Assembly (NCBI GenBank): GCA_000016765.1
Contig: CP000699.1
Location: 1,488,001 to 1,552,000 of the forward strand
DNA from: Rhizorhabdus wittichii RW1
GTDB taxonomy: Bacteria; Pseudomonadota; Alphaproteobacteria; Sphingomonadales; Sphingomonadaceae
Reading direction: 5' to 3'
DNA: 64,000 nt
Part shown: piece after piece, positions 9,124 through 18,640 of the stretch
Layout of the letters: each line of letters begins with the position of its first letter
Numbering within the stretch: position 1 is the first letter of the stretch
The notes under the pieces: model-generated
The model's database searches: none
Told to the model about the DNA's origin: nothing
Seen by the model: the letters and a program-made list of their open reading frames with translations, nothing else
Program-made: the position numbers and the translations under genes

Positions 9124-9186
9124 TTTCTATCGCCTTCTGACACCGATTGTCCGGTCGATCAGGCGACGCTGATAAGGGGGAGCCCC

Positions 9187-9882
9187 TTACCGCGCCGGCC
9201 GGACCCCCGACGTCTGAGCTTCCATCATGAGCCGGTCCTGGGCCAGCGGATCATGGCCGAGGATCTCACCCTTGAAGATCCAGACCTTGATGCCGCACAC
9301 ACCATAAGCGGTGTGGGCTTCGGCTTCGGCATAGTCGACGTTCGCGCGCAGCGTGTGCAGCGGAACGCGGCCTTCGCGATACCACTCGGTGCGGGCGATC
9401 TCCGCGCCGCCCAGACGGCCGGCGCAGGTGATGCGGATGCCCTCGGCGCCGAGACGCAGGGCCGACTGCACCGCGCGCTTCATCGCGCGGCGGAAGGCGA
9501 TGCGGCGCTCGAGCTGGTCGGCGACGCCCTGGGCGACGAGCTTCGAGTCGATCTCCGGCTTGCGGATCTCGACGATGTTCAGCGACACGTCCGACGAGGT
9601 CATCTTGCCGAGCGCGCGGCGAAGCTTCTCGATGTCGGCGCCCTTCTTGCCGATGATGACGCCCGGGCGCGCGGCATAGACCGAGATGCGGCACAGCTTG
9701 GCCGGACGCTCGATCACGACCTTCGAGATCGCGGCCTGCGGGATCGCCTTCATGATGTGCTTGCGGATCTTGAGATCCTCGAGCAGCAGACGGCCGTAAT
9801 CGGCGCCGTCGGCATACCAGCGGCTGTCCCAGGTGCGGTTGATCTGCAACCGCATGCCGATCGGGTTGGACTTCTGACCCAT
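9187..9882 (-). CDS. rpsC: 30S ribosomal protein S3
   Basis: S3 lines the mRNA entrance. The 231-residue protein starts [16 protein letters not shown], has the KH motif [17 protein letters not shown] (about residues 72-88) and the C-terminal [26 protein letters not shown] signature. It starts 1 bp after the rplV stop. Confidence 0.97.
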   Translation of the reverse strand: MGQKSNPIGMRLQINRTWDSRWYADGADYGRLLLEDLKIRKHIMKAIPQAAISKVVIERPAKLCRISVYAARPGVIIGKKGADIEKLRRALGKMTSSDVSLNIVEIRKPEIDSKLVAQGVADQLERRIAFRRAMKRAVQSALRLGAEGIRITCAGRLGGAEIARTEWYREGRVPLHTLRANVDYAEAEAHTAYGVCGIKVWIFKGEILGHDPLAQDRLMMEAQTSGVRPAR

Positions 9883-9883
9883 G

Positions 9884-10267
9884 TTATTCAGCCTCTTCCT
9901 GCTGCTCGCGAACGACGACCCGAAGGCGCGCGAACGGCTTGATGATGCGGGTCGACTTGCCGCGGCCGCGGGTGGCGAAGCGCTTCATGACGATCGACTT
10001 GCCGACCGAAGCCTCCTTCACGACGAGCGCGTCGACGTCGAGGTTGTGGTTGTTCTCGGCATTGGCAATCGCCGAGGCGAGCACCTTGCGGACGTCGACA
10101 GCCATCGCCTTCTTCGAGAAGGTCAGGATGTTGAGCGCGTCGCCGGCCTTCTTGCCGCGGATCAGGCCCGCGACCAGGTTGAGCTTGTACGGGCTGCCGC
10201 GAACGGTGGTGGCGACCGCGAGGGCCTCCTTCTCACCGACCCGACGGGGAGCTGCGGGCTTCGACAT
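9884..10267 (-). CDS. rplV: 50S ribosomal protein L22
   Basis: L22 lines the nascent-chain tunnel. The 127-residue protein has [12 protein letters not shown] near the N-terminus and the beta-hairpin tip region [19 protein letters not shown] at the C-terminus. Its ATG overlaps the rpsS stop by one base (TGATG), suggesting coupled translation. Confidence 0.97.
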   Translation of the reverse strand: MSKPAAPRRVGEKEALAVATTVRGSPYKLNLVAGLIRGKKAGDALNILTFSKKAMAVDVRKVLASAIANAENNHNLDVDALVVKEASVGKSIVMKRFATRGRGKSTRIIKPFARLRVVVREQQEEAE

Positions 10268-10539
10268 CAGCGCTTACCCTTCTTGTCGGCATGGCCGGGG
10301 AAGTAGCGCGTCGGCGCGAATTCACCCAGCTTGTGACCGACCATTTCCTCGGAGACCGAAACCGGCACGAACTTGCGGCCATTGTAGACGTTGAACGTCA
10401 GACCGACGAACTGCGGCAAGATGGTCGAACGACGCGACCAGGTCTTGATCGGAGCGCGCGCGCCACTGTCCTGAGCGCCTTCCGCCTTCCGGAGAAGGTG
10501 GAGATCGACGAACGGACCTTTCCAGATGGAACGGGCCAT
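10267..10539 (-). CDS. rpsS: 30S ribosomal protein S19
   Basis: S19 lies in the 30S head next to S13. The 90-residue product starts [18 protein letters not shown] and carries [23 protein letters not shown] and [16 protein letters not shown]. It lies 3 bp after the rplB stop. Confidence 0.97.
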   Translation of the reverse strand: MARSIWKGPFVDLHLLRKAEGAQDSGARAPIKTWSRRSTILPQFVGLTFNVYNGRKFVPVSVSEEMVGHKLGEFAPTRYFPGHADKKGKR

Positions 10540-10542
10540 GGA

Positions 10543-11379
10543 TTACCTCTTCTTCTTCGCGTGGCGCGAACGGATGATGAACTTGTCGGTCGCCTTGTTG
10601 TGGCGGGTCCGCGCACCCTTGGTGGGCTTGCCCCACGGGGTGACCGGATGACGGCCGCCCGAGGTGCGGCCTTCGCCGCCGCCATGCGGGTGGTCGACCG
10701 GGTTCTTGGCGACGCCGCGGGTGAGCGGACGACGGCCGAGCCAGCGGTTGCGACCGGCCTTGGCGAGGTTCTGGTTCGCATTGTCCGGGTTCGACACGGC
10801 ACCGACGGTGCACATGCAGTCCGACCGGATGTAGCGCTGCTCGCCCGAGTTCAGGCGGACCATCACCATGCCCTTGTCGCGGCCGACGATCTGCACATAG
10901 GTGCCCGCCGCACGCGCGATCTGACCGCCCTTGCCGGGCTTCATCTCGACGTTGTGGACGATCGTGCCGACCGGGGCCTGGCCGATTTCCATCGCGTTGC
11001 CCGGCTTGGTGTCGGTCTTCTTGGCCGCGAGGACCACGTCGCCGGCCGCCAGGCGCTGCGGCGCGAGGATATAGGCCAGCTCGCCGTCCTCATACTTCAC
11101 CAGGGCGATGAAGGCCGAACGGTTCGGGTCATATTCCAGGCGCTCGACGGTCGCGGGCTGATCCCACTTCCGACGCTTGAAGTCGACGATGCGATACTTC
11201 TGCTTGTGACCGCCGGCGATGCCGCGCGCGGTCGCATGGCCCTGGTTGTTACGGCCACCCGACTTGCGCTTGCCTTCGGTCAGCGCCTTGACGGGCTTGC
11301 CCTTGTGGAGGCCCGACTTGTCGACGAGGATGAGGCCGCGGCGGGCCGGGCTCGTCGGGTTGTAATGCTTGAGTGCCAT
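10543..11379 (-). CDS. rplB: 50S ribosomal protein L2
   Basis: L2 is required for subunit association and peptidyl transfer. The 278-residue protein starts [15 protein letters not shown] and has the diagnostic C-terminal [21 protein letters not shown], including the conserved His of the peptidyl-transferase-proximal loop. It lies 1 bp downstream of rplW. Confidence 0.98.
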   Translation of the reverse strand: MALKHYNPTSPARRGLILVDKSGLHKGKPVKALTEGKRKSGGRNNQGHATARGIAGGHKQKYRIVDFKRRKWDQPATVERLEYDPNRSAFIALVKYEDGELAYILAPQRLAAGDVVLAAKKTDTKPGNAMEIGQAPVGTIVHNVEMKPGKGGQIARAAGTYVQIVGRDKGMVMVRLNSGEQRYIRSDCMCTVGAVSNPDNANQNLAKAGRNRWLGRRPLTRGVAKNPVDHPHGGGEGRTSGGRHPVTPWGKPTKGARTRHNKATDKFIIRSRHAKKKR

Positions 11380-11380
11380 C

Positions 11381-11695
11381 TCAGCGCACGCCTTCCGTCA
11401 CATCGATGGACTGGCCTTCGGCCAGCGTCACGATCGCCTTCTTCACGTCGGAGCGCTTGTAGGGCGTGCCCTTCCAGCGCTTCGTCTTGCCCTTGGAGAC
11501 GATCGTGTTCACGCCGGTGACCTTGACGTTGAACAGCGCCTCGACAGCGGCCTTGATCTCCGGCTTGCTGGCATCGCCCGCAACCTGGAACACCACGGCG
11601 TTGTGCTCGGAGAGCAAGGTGGTCTTTTCGGTGATGTGGGGCCGCAGCACCACGTCATAGTGGCGGTTGTCCACCACGGCTTCCTTCTTAGCCAT
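11381..11695 (-). CDS. rplW: 50S ribosomal protein L23
   Basis: L23 is the tunnel-exit docking site for SRP and trigger factor. The 104 residues include [15 protein letters not shown] and the rRNA-binding [20 protein letters not shown]. Its start overlaps the rplD 3' end by 8 bp. Confidence 0.96.
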   Translation of the reverse strand: MAKKEAVVDNRHYDVVLRPHITEKTTLLSEHNAVVFQVAGDASKPEIKAAVEALFNVKVTGVNTIVSKGKTKRWKGTPYKRSDVKKAIVTLAEGQSIDVTEGVR

Positions 11696-12314
11696 TGAAG
11701 CGCGCCTCCAGCTTCTCGACAGCGGCGCGCGTCAGCACCAGCGTCTCATGCTTCAGAATGTCGTAGACGTTGGCACCGATCGCCGGCAGCACGTTGATCG
11801 TGTGGATGTTCGACGAAGCGAGCTGGAAGCCGTTGTCGACCGCCTCGCCGTCGATCACCAGCGCCGTCGCGCCGAAACCGAGCTTGCCGATCTTTGCGAT
11901 CAGCGCCTTGGTCTTGGCGTCCTTGAGCTCGAGCGTGTCGACCACGACCAGCTTGCCGTCCTTGGCCTTCGACGACAGCGCCATCTTCAGGCCGAGCGCG
12001 CGGACCTTCTTGTTGAGGCTGCTCTCGAACACCCGGGCGCGGGGACCATGGGCCTTGCCGCCGCCGATGAAGACGGGAGCGCGGCGATCGCCGTGACGGG
12101 CGGTGCCGCCGCCCTTCTGGCGACCGAACTTCTTGCCCGTGCGGGCGACGTCCGAACGCTCGCGCGCCGCACGCGCCGGAGCGCGACGGTTGTGGAGCTG
12201 CCACTGGACGACGCGGGCGAGAATGTCGGCGCGCGGCTCGACGGCGAAGACCTCGTCGTTGAGCTCGATGTCACCCGACGCCTTGGCGTCGAGGGTCTGG
12301 ACCTTGACCTTCAT
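11688..12314 (-). CDS. rplD: 50S ribosomal protein L4
   Basis: L4 binds 23S domain I and, in E. coli, represses the S10 operon. The 208-residue product starts [14 protein letters not shown] and has the extended tunnel loop ([21 protein letters not shown]), followed by the C-terminal [20 protein letters not shown] segment. A structured leader lies just upstream of rplC, making L4 the obvious candidate ligand. Confidence 0.97.
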   Translation of the reverse strand: MKVKVQTLDAKASGDIELNDEVFAVEPRADILARVVQWQLHNRRAPARAARERSDVARTGKKFGRQKGGGTARHGDRRAPVFIGGGKAHGPRARVFESSLNKKVRALGLKMALSSKAKDGKLVVVDTLELKDAKTKALIAKIGKLGFGATALVIDGEAVDNGFQLASSNIHTINVLPAIGANVYDILKHETLVLTRAAVEKLEARFNG

Positions 12315-12317
12315 CTA

Positions 12318-13073
12318 TCAGCCCTCCTGGCCTTCGGTGGCCTCGGGAGCCGCGACTTCCTCCGCGGGCGTCTCGGTAGGCGCGCTGTTGCTGTTGGCCG
12401 CCGACTTCAGGCCGGCCGGGAACGGCGCGTCCTTGGGAGCGGCGATCTTGACCGAGTCCTTGACCAGCAGCCAGCCGCCCTTCGAGCCCGGAACCGAGCC
12501 CTTGACGAACAGAAGGCCACGCTCGGCGTCGGTCTGGACGATCTCGAGGTTCTGCTGGGTGCGGTTCTTGTCACCCATGTGACCGGCCATCTTCTTGTTC
12601 TTGAAGACCTTGCCCGGATCCTGGCGCTGACCGGTCGAACCGAGCGAGCGGTGCGAGACCGAGACGCCGTGGGTGGCGCGCAGACCGCCGAAGCCCCAAC
12701 GCTTCATGCCGCCCGCGAAGCCCTTGCCCTGGGTGCTGCCCTGGATGTCGACGAACTGGCCCGCGACATAATGGTCGGCGGAGATTTCCGCGCCCACGTC
12801 GAGCAGGCCGTCTTCCGACACGCGGAACTCGGCGACGAAAGCCTTCGGCTCCACTTCGGCCTTGCCGAAATGGCCGCGCTCCGGCTTGGTGAGATTCTTC
12901 GGCTTGGCCGAACCGGCGCCGAGCTGGACGGCGACATAACCGTCGCGGTCCTGCTCGCGGCGAGCCACGACCTGTACATTCTCCAGTGCCAGGACGGTGA
13001 CCGGCACGTGCCGACCATCTTCCTGGAACAAGCGGGTCATCCCCATCTTCTTCGCGATCACGCCAGTGCGCAT
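12318..13073 (-). CDS. rplC: 50S ribosomal protein L3 with acidic C-terminal tail
   Basis: L3 is one of the first proteins in 50S assembly. Start [16 protein letters not shown] fixes the N-terminus at 13073 and gives 251 residues; the frame runs further upstream to 13271, but that part is the leader. The [21 protein letters not shown] signature is intact. E. coli L3 is 209 residues; the extra C-terminal ~40 residues are Ala/Pro/Glu-rich ([17 protein letters not shown]). A good ribosome site (GGGAAGGAAC) precedes the ATG. Confidence 0.97.
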   Translation of the reverse strand: MRTGVIAKKMGMTRLFQEDGRHVPVTVLALENVQVVARREQDRDGYVAVQLGAGSAKPKNLTKPERGHFGKAEVEPKAFVAEFRVSEDGLLDVGAEISADHYVAGQFVDIQGSTQGKGFAGGMKRWGFGGLRATHGVSVSHRSLGSTGQRQDPGKVFKNKKMAGHMGDKNRTQQNLEIVQTDAERGLLFVKGSVPGSKGGWLLVKDSVKIAAPKDAPFPAGLKSAANSNSAPTETPAEEVAAPEATEGQEG

Positions 13074-13290
13074 GATCCGTTCCTTCCCAACAGAGGCTCG
13101 CGTTAGCGGCGAGCGTGCCAACGAAAAAAGCTCCGGTATGAACCGAAGCCTCCAGCCCAATTTTCGATAGCCCCCGCCTGGGCATGGATTTCGCATTGCT
13201 GCGAAAGGCGGGGACCAGTCACCGGCACCTCTCCGAGGATCAGGCCGGTCGGTATCCCTATCTTCCGCCATCCCTCGATCCCCGAAGGGA
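13074..13290 (-). promoter_or_regulatory. Structured leader before rplC with attenuator-type hairpins
   Basis: This 217-bp part of the 266-bp rpsJ-rplC gap has no convincing gene. On the minus strand it holds, in order, a stem ACCGGC/GCCGGT (13221-13249) and a compound stem CCCCGCC/GGCGGGG (13172-13213). The compound stem encloses the hairpin TTTCGC/GCGAAA. A canonical terminator GCTTCGG-TTCATA-CCGGAGC with six T residues follows (13124-13149). This architecture, 50 bp before rplC, is what a ribosomal-protein attenuator leader looks like. Confidence 0.55.
13124..13149 (-). terminator. Attenuator-type terminator upstream of rplC
   Basis: On the minus strand a 7-bp stem (GCTTCGG/CCGGAGC, loop TTCATA) is followed directly by TTTTTT. 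It lies 50 bp before the rplC ATG, inside the operon rather than at its end, so conditional read-through is implied. Confidence 0.7.
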
Positions 13291-13291
13291 G

Positions 13292-13328
13292 AAAAATGAC
13301 GAGCGCGGGAGCGATTCGCCCCCGCGCT
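13292..13328 (-). terminator. Terminator immediately after rpsJ
   Basis: The arms AGCGCGGG and CCCGCGCT, extended inward by GCGA/TCGC, form a very stable stem; the minus strand then reads CGTCATTTTTC. It begins 11 bp past the rpsJ stop and would separate tuf-rpsJ from rplC onward. Confidence 0.65.
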
Positions 13329-13339
13329 GAGCCGGCCTC

Positions 13340-13651
13340 TTAGGCCAGTTTGATCTCGACATCAACACCCGCTGCGAGATCGAGCTTCATCAGCGCGTCG
13401 ACCGTCTGCGGGGTGGGCTGCACGATGTCCAGCAGCCGCTTGTAGGTCCGCACCTCGAACTGCTCGCGCGACTTCTTGTCGATGTGCGGGCCGCGGTTCA
13501 CGGTGAACTTCTCGATGCGGGTGGGCAGCGGGATCGGACCACGGATGAGCGCGCCGGTACGGCGGGCGGTATCGGCGATGTCGCCGGTAGCCTGATCGAG
13601 CACACGATGATCGAATGCCTTCAGGCGAATACGGATATTCTGCGTTTCCAT
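13340..13651 (-). CDS. rpsJ: 30S ribosomal protein S10
   Basis: S10 is a 30S head protein and NusE transcription factor. The 103-residue product starts [20 protein letters not shown] and has the loop segment [30 protein letters not shown]. It sits 116 bp after tuf and, unusually, is separated from rplC by 266 bp with two terminator-like hairpins. Confidence 0.98.
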   Translation of the reverse strand: METQNIRIRLKAFDHRVLDQATGDIADTARRTGALIRGPIPLPTRIEKFTVNRGPHIDKKSREQFEVRTYKRLLDIVQPTPQTVDALMKLDLAAGVDVEIKLA

Positions 13652-13711
13652 GTCCTACACCGATGCGAAAGAGCCGTGCGGCAAGAGCGCCGCTTTCCAA
13701 CTATATTCTAC

Positions 13712-13748
13712 AAAAGCGAACCGGCCGACCCCCGAAGGGGCCGGCCGG
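13712..13748 (-). terminator. Hairpin terminator after tuf
   Basis: A 12-bp stem (CCGGCCGGCCCC with its complement, one G-U pair) capped by a TTCG tetraloop is followed on the minus strand by TTCGCTTTTG. It probably trims or reduces transcription between tuf and rpsJ. Confidence 0.6.
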
Positions 13749-13767
13749 CCCGTTTGAACGCGCTATA

Positions 13768-14958
13768 TTACTTCGAGATCGAGCTGACAACCCCGGCGCC
13801 GACGGTGCGGCCGCCTTCACGGATCGAGAAGCGCAGGCCCTCTTCCATGGCGATCGGGGCGATGAGCTTGACGCCGAGCTTCACGTTGTCGCCGGGCATG
13901 ACCATCTCGGTGCCCTCGGGCAGCTCGACGGTGCCGGTGACGTCCGTGGTGCGGAAGTAGAACTGCGGACGATAGTTGGCGAAGAACGGCGTGTGACGGC
14001 CACCCTCTTCCTTCGACAGCACGTAGACTTCCGACGAGAAGTCGGTGTGCGGCTTGATCGAACCCGGCTTGGCGAGAACCTGGCCACGCTCGACTTCCTC
14101 ACGGCCGACGCCGCGGATCAGCGCGCCGATGTTGTCGCCGGCCTGGCCCTGGTCGAGCAGCTTGCGGAACATCTCGACGCCCGTGACGGTGGTCTTGCGG
14201 GTGTCCTTGATGCCGACGATCTCGACTTCCTCGCCGACCTTGACCATGCCGGTCTCGACGCGGCCGGTGACGACGGTGCCGCGGCCCGAGATCGAGAACA
14301 CGTCTTCGATCGGCATCAGGAACGGCTTGTCGAGCGGACGCTCGGGCTGCGGGATGTACGAGTCGACAGCGGCCATCAGCTCGAGGACGGCGTTGCGGCC
14401 GATCTCGTCGTTGGTGCCGTCGAGCGCCTTGACGGCCGAACCCTTGATGACGGGGATGTCGTCGCCCGGGAACTCGTAGGACGAGAGCAGCTCGCGAACC
14501 TCGAGCTCGACGAGCTCCAGGATCTCGGCGTCGTCGACGAGGTCGACCTTGTTCATGAACACGACGAGCGCCGGAACGCCGACCTGACGGGCGAGCAGGA
14601 TGTGCTCGCGGGTCTGCGGCATCGGGCCGTCGGTGGCCGAGACGACGAGGATGCCCCCGTCCATCTGCGCGGCGCCGGTGATCATGTTCTTCACATAGTC
14701 GGCGTGGCCCGGGCAATCGACGTGCGCATAGTGGCGCTGCTCGGTCTCATACTCGACGTGCGCGGTCGAGATGGTGATGCCGCGCTCGCGCTCCTCGGGA
14801 GCCTTGTCGATGTTGGCATAGTCGACGAAGGTCGCGCCGCCGGTCTCGGCGAGGACCTTGGTGATGGCTGCCGTGAGCGACGTCTTGCCATGGTCGACGT
14901 GGCCGATGGTGCCAATATTGCAGTGCGGCTTGGTCCGCTCAAACTTAGCCTTAGCCAT
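13768..14958 (-). CDS. tuf: Elongation factor Tu
   Basis: EF-Tu delivers aminoacyl-tRNA to the ribosome as a GTP complex. The 396-residue protein has the G1 motif GHVDHGKT (19-26), DCPGHADY (G3), NKVDLVD (G4) and the three-domain architecture ending [14 protein letters not shown]. It lies 76 bp after fusA in the str order. A second tuf copy elsewhere is common in Proteobacteria but cannot be judged here. Confidence 0.98.
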   Translation of the reverse strand: MAKAKFERTKPHCNIGTIGHVDHGKTSLTAAITKVLAETGGATFVDYANIDKAPEERERGITISTAHVEYETEQRHYAHVDCPGHADYVKNMITGAAQMDGGILVVSATDGPMPQTREHILLARQVGVPALVVFMNKVDLVDDAEILELVELEVRELLSSYEFPGDDIPVIKGSAVKALDGTNDEIGRNAVLELMAAVDSYIPQPERPLDKPFLMPIEDVFSISGRGTVVTGRVETGMVKVGEEVEIVGIKDTRKTTVTGVEMFRKLLDQGQAGDNIGALIRGVGREEVERGQVLAKPGSIKPHTDFSSEVYVLSKEEGGRHTPFFANYRPQFYFRTTDVTGTVELPEGTEMVMPGDNVKLGVKLIAPIAMEEGLRFSIREGGRTVGAGVVSSISK

Positions 14959-15034
14959 TTTTTGCCTCTTCTCTTCGAATCAATTGCCGGACGCGCCGCC
15001 CGATGCGGACGCGCCCATAACCACAAATTACCGA

Positions 15035-17107
15035 TTATGCCAGCTTTGCCTTGACCTCGTCCGCGACGTTCGCCGGGACTTCGTCATAGTGCGAGAACTG
15101 CATGCTGTACTGCGCACGGCCCTGGGTGAACGAGCGGAGCTGGTTCACGTAGCCGAACATGTTCGCCAGCGGGACCATCGCCTCGACGACCTGGGCGTTG
15201 CCCCGGCTGTCGGTGCCCTGGATCTGGCCACGGCGGCTGTTCATGTCGCCGATCACGTCGCCCAGATAATCCTCCGGCGTCACGACCTCGACCTTCATGA
15301 TCGGCTCGAGGATGGTGATGCCGGCCTTCTGGGCCGCCTCGCGCATCGCGCCACGGCCCGTGATCTCGAAGGCGAGCGCCGACGAGTCGACGTCGTGATA
15401 CTTGCCGTCGATCAGGTGGACTTCGACGTCCACGATCGGGAAGCCGATCAGCGAGCCGCCCTCGGCGGTCTCGCGCATGCCCTTCTCGACCGACGGGATA
15501 TATTCACGCGGGATGTTGCCGCCCTTGACCTCGTCGACGAAGACGAAGCCCGAGCCGCGCTCGCCCGGCTTGACCTGGACCTTGACCTCACCGAACTGGC
15601 CCGAACCACCCGACTGCTTCTTGTGGGTGTAGACCAGCTCGACCGGCTTCTTGAGATATTCGCGATAGGCGACCTGCGGCGCGCCGACGTTCGCCTCGAC
15701 CTTGAACTCGCGCTTCATGCGGTCGACGAGGATCTCGAGGTGGAGTTCGCCCATGCCCTTGATGATGGTCTGGCCGGACTCGTGGTCGGACGAGACGCGG
15801 AACGAGGGGTCCTCGGCGGCCAGGCGGTTGAGCGCGATGCCCATCTTCTCCTGGTCGGCCTTGGTCTTCGGCTCCACCGACAGCTCGATGACGGGGTCCG
15901 GGAACTCCATCCGCTCGAGGATGATCGGCGCCGACGGCGCGCACAGCGTGTCGCCGGTGGTGGTCTCCTTGAGGCCAGCCAGCGCGACGATGTCGCCCGC
16001 ATAGGCCTCTTCGATGTCCTCGCGGCTGTTCGCATGCATCAGCAGCATGCGGCCGATCTTTTCCTTCTTGTCCTTCACGCTGTTCAGGTAGGTGCCCTTT
16101 TCGAGCTTGCCCGAATAGATGCGCGCGAAGGTGAGCGAGCCGACGAACGGATCGTTCATGATCTTGAAGGCCAGCGCCGACATCGGCGCCGAGTCCTCGG
16201 CCGGACGCGAGTCCGGGGTCTCGCCGTCGAGCTTGACGCCCTGCACGTCGGGAATGTCGAGCGGGCTCGGCAGATAGTCGACGACGGCGTCGAGCAGCGG
16301 CTGGACGCCCTTGTTCTTGAACGACGAGCCGCACAGCACGGGGACGAAGTCGAACGCCAGCGTGCCCTTGCGCAGCAGCGCCTTCAGGGTCGCGACGTCG
16401 GGCTCGTTGCCCTCGAGATAGGATTCCATCGCCGCCTCGTCCTGCTCGACGGCAAGCTCGATCAGCTCCTGGCGGGCCACGGCGGCCTCATCCTTCATGT
16501 CGTCCGGGATGTCGCGATATTCGAACTTCGCGCCCAGGCTCTCCTCGAGCCAGACGATCGCGCGGTTCTCGACCAGGTCGACGAGGCCGACGAAGCTGCT
16601 CTCGATGCCGATCGGGAGATAGAGGACGGCCGGACGCGCGCCGAGGCGGTCCTTGATCATCTGGACGCAGCGCTGGAAGTTCGCGCCGGTGCGGTCGAGC
16701 TTGTTGACGTAGCACATGCGCGGGACGCGGTACTTGTCGGCCTGGCGCCACACCGTCTCCGACTGCGGCTCGACGCCGGCGACGCCGTCGAACGCCGTCA
16801 CGGCGCCGTCGAGCACGCGCAGCGAACGCTCGACCTCGATGGTGAAGTCGACGTGGCCGGGGGTGTCGATGATGTTGATCCGGTGGTCGTTCCAGAAACA
16901 GGTCGTCGCGGCCGACGTGATCGTGATCCCGCGCTCTTGCTCCTGCTCCATCCAGTCCATCGTCGCGGTGCCCTCATGGACCTCGCCGATCTTGTAGGAC
17001 TTGCCGGTGTAGTAGAGGATACGCTCGGTCGTCGTCGTCTTGCCGGCATCGATGTGGGCCATGATGCCGATATTGCGATATTTCTCGAGCGGGTGGCTGC
17101 GGGCCAT
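15035..17107 (-). CDS. fusA: Elongation factor G
   Basis: EF-G catalyses translocation and, with RRF, ribosome recycling. The 690-residue protein starts [24 protein letters not shown], with the G1 motif at 17-24, DTPGHVDF (G3) and NKLDRTG (G4). Domains II-V extend to the C-terminal [25 protein letters not shown] signature. It lies between rpsG and tuf, 116 bp after rpsG across a GC-rich hairpin. Confidence 0.98.
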   Translation of the reverse strand: MARSHPLEKYRNIGIMAHIDAGKTTTTERILYYTGKSYKIGEVHEGTATMDWMEQEQERGITITSAATTCFWNDHRINIIDTPGHVDFTIEVERSLRVLDGAVTAFDGVAGVEPQSETVWRQADKYRVPRMCYVNKLDRTGANFQRCVQMIKDRLGARPAVLYLPIGIESSFVGLVDLVENRAIVWLEESLGAKFEYRDIPDDMKDEAAVARQELIELAVEQDEAAMESYLEGNEPDVATLKALLRKGTLAFDFVPVLCGSSFKNKGVQPLLDAVVDYLPSPLDIPDVQGVKLDGETPDSRPAEDSAPMSALAFKIMNDPFVGSLTFARIYSGKLEKGTYLNSVKDKKEKIGRMLLMHANSREDIEEAYAGDIVALAGLKETTTGDTLCAPSAPIILERMEFPDPVIELSVEPKTKADQEKMGIALNRLAAEDPSFRVSSDHESGQTIIKGMGELHLEILVDRMKREFKVEANVGAPQVAYREYLKKPVELVYTHKKQSGGSGQFGEVKVQVKPGERGSGFVFVDEVKGGNIPREYIPSVEKGMRETAEGGSLIGFPIVDVEVHLIDGKYHDVDSSALAFEITGRGAMREAAQKAGITILEPIMKVEVVTPEDYLGDVIGDMNSRRGQIQGTDSRGNAQVVEAMVPLANMFGYVNQLRSFTQGRAQYSMQFSHYDEVPANVADEVKAKLA

Positions 17108-17223
17108 GATCTTAAACTCCGATGTCGGGGACGGGTCCTGCCGACCCGGCTCCGACGATATGGGAACGGACTGTTACACTTTCGAGCCCGCCCCATGGGG
17201 AGCGGGCCCGAAGCGCGTCGCTG

Positions 17224-17694
17224 TTACCAGCGATAGTGCGAGAAGGCGCGGTTCGCCTCGGCCATGCGGTGCGTGTCCTCACGCTTCTTGACCGCATTGC
17301 CACGGTTGTTCGCGGCATCCAGCAGCTCGCCCGACAGACGACCGGCCATGGTGTGCTCCGACCGCGCCCGCGCGGCGCTGATCAGCCAGCGGATGGCGAG
17401 CGCCTGCGAACGGTCCGGACGGACCTCGACCGGGACCTGGTAGGTCGCACCGCCGACGCGGCGGCTGCGGACCTCGATGCCCGGCTTCACATTGTTGAGC
17501 GCTTCATGGAAGACGCCCAGCGGCTCGCGCTTGGCGCGGGTTTCGATGGTTTCGAGAGCGCCATAGACGATGCCTTCGGCGACGGACTTCTTGCCGTCGA
17601 GCATGACGCTGTTCATGAACTTGCTGAGCACGACATCCCCGAACTTCGGATCGGGGAGAATTTCGCGCTTTTCGGGACGGCGACGACGAGCCAT
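17224..17694 (-). CDS. rpsG: 30S ribosomal protein S7
   Basis: S7 nucleates 30S head assembly and contacts the E-site. The 156-residue protein starts [20 protein letters not shown] and ends with [20 protein letters not shown], as in the family. It lies 13 bp after rpsL. In E. coli S7 autoregulates the str operon; no such site is evident by eye here. Confidence 0.98.
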   Translation of the reverse strand: MARRRRPEKREILPDPKFGDVVLSKFMNSVMLDGKKSVAEGIVYGALETIETRAKREPLGVFHEALNNVKPGIEVRSRRVGGATYQVPVEVRPDRSQALAIRWLISAARARSEHTMAGRLSGELLDAANNRGNAVKKREDTHRMAEANRAFSHYRW

Positions 17695-17707
17695 TTCGAT
17701 CTACCTC

Positions 17708-18079
17708 TTACTTGGGACGCTTGGCGCCGTACTTCGAACGGCTCTGCTTGCGATCCTTGACACCCTGCGTGTCGAGCACGCCGCGGAGAACGTGATAGCG
17801 CACGCCCGGAAGGTCGCGCACACGGCCGCCGCGGATCAGGACCACCGAGTGCTCCTGGAGGTTGTGGCCTTCGCCCGGAATGTAGCTGATCACTTCGCGG
17901 CTGTTGGTCAGGCGGACCTTGGCCACCTTGCGCAGCGCCGAGTTCGGCTTCTTCGGGGTCGTCGTGTAGACGCGCGTGCAAACGCCGCGCTTCTGCGGGT
18001 TCTTTTCCATCGCAGGGACCTTCGACTTGGCCTTCTGCGGTTCGCGACCCTTGCGGATCAGCTGGTTGATCGTCGGCAT
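17708..18079 (-). CDS. rpsL: 30S ribosomal protein S12
   Basis: S12 monitors decoding and is the streptomycin-resistance locus. Start [15 protein letters not shown] gives the standard 123 residues; a start four codons upstream is unlikely. The conserved [18 protein letters not shown] carries the Lys homologous to E. coli Lys42/43, and [27 protein letters not shown] closes the protein. It is the first gene of the whole ribosomal cluster. Confidence 0.98.
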
Positions 18080-18257
18080 GAAGCCCTTCACCTCTAAGAG
18101 TTACTTTACCGATGCCCGAATCACCTTCCGCCGCCCGTTGCCGGACAAGCGGAAATGCACGAAGGCCCCGGCGGTCTTTGCGACCTCCCGGGCCATCACA
18201 CGCATCGGCAATGTTCAAGCGCCCCAGCGCCGGCGGACCGGCCTAGGGCAGGGCGCG

Positions 18258-18286
18258 CCTATAGAGAAGGAGTCGGATCGGGTCAA
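18258..18286 (-). promoter_or_regulatory. Sigma70-type promoter for the str-S10-spc cluster
   Basis: On the minus strand TTGACC (18286-18281) and TATAGG (18263-18258) are separated by exactly 17 bp, close to the housekeeping consensus. Predicted transcription would start near 18250, giving a 5' leader of about 170 nt before rpsL. That leader (18080-18250) contains no convincing gene. Confidence 0.65.
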
Positions 18287-18328
18287 CCGGTGGAACCGCC
18301 GGATTTTGGCAGCCGTTGTCCGCAGGGC

Positions 18329-18640
18329 CTATCGCCCCTCCCCCGTCTCCGCCGCGACCCAGACGGCATAGTCCGCGGAGGCCTGAACCGGCAGCAGGAC
18401 GATCTCGGGCAGATCATAGCCGTGGAGCGCCCTGATCCGCGCCTCGACCCGATCGGCGAGCGCGGCGCGGGTCTTGGCCTGGAGCTGCCATTCCTCGGCC
18501 CGCTCGATCGCCCCCTGCCAGCGATAGACGCTGCGCATCGGCACGATCTGGACGCAGGCCGCGAGCCGTTCGCCGACCAGCGCCTCGGCGATCCGCTCGG
18601 CCTCGGCCACCGAGCCGCAACTGGTGAGGACGAGGATCAT
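18329..18640 (-). CDS. cutA: Divalent cation tolerance protein CutA
   Basis: CutA1-family proteins are small cytosolic trimers with a ferredoxin-like fold, linked genetically to copper and other divalent metal tolerance. The 103 residues include LVGERLAACVQIVPMRSVYRWQG, the family signature, and the late HGYDLPEIVLLPV. The ATG overlaps the stop of the upstream CDF transporter as ATGA, so the two are translationally coupled and probably share a metal-related role. The frame stays open far upstream, but that part is antisense-like shadow. Confidence 0.93.
   Translation of the reverse strand: MILVLTSCGSVAEAERIAEALVGERLAACVQIVPMRSVYRWQGAIERAEEWQLQAKTRAALADRVEARIRALHGYDLPEIVLLPVQASADYAVWVAAETGEGR

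Noticed and set aside
13652-13767. tRNA gene between tuf and rpsJ
   Set aside because: No cloverleaf or T-loop sequence; the gap holds a TTCG-loop terminator and an AT-rich segment.
14858-17236. A 792-codon plus-strand open frame opposite fusA and tuf
   Set aside because: It is the mirror of strongly conserved fusA in GC-rich DNA, with Asp/Arg/Leu-rich low-complexity translation and no recognisable domain.
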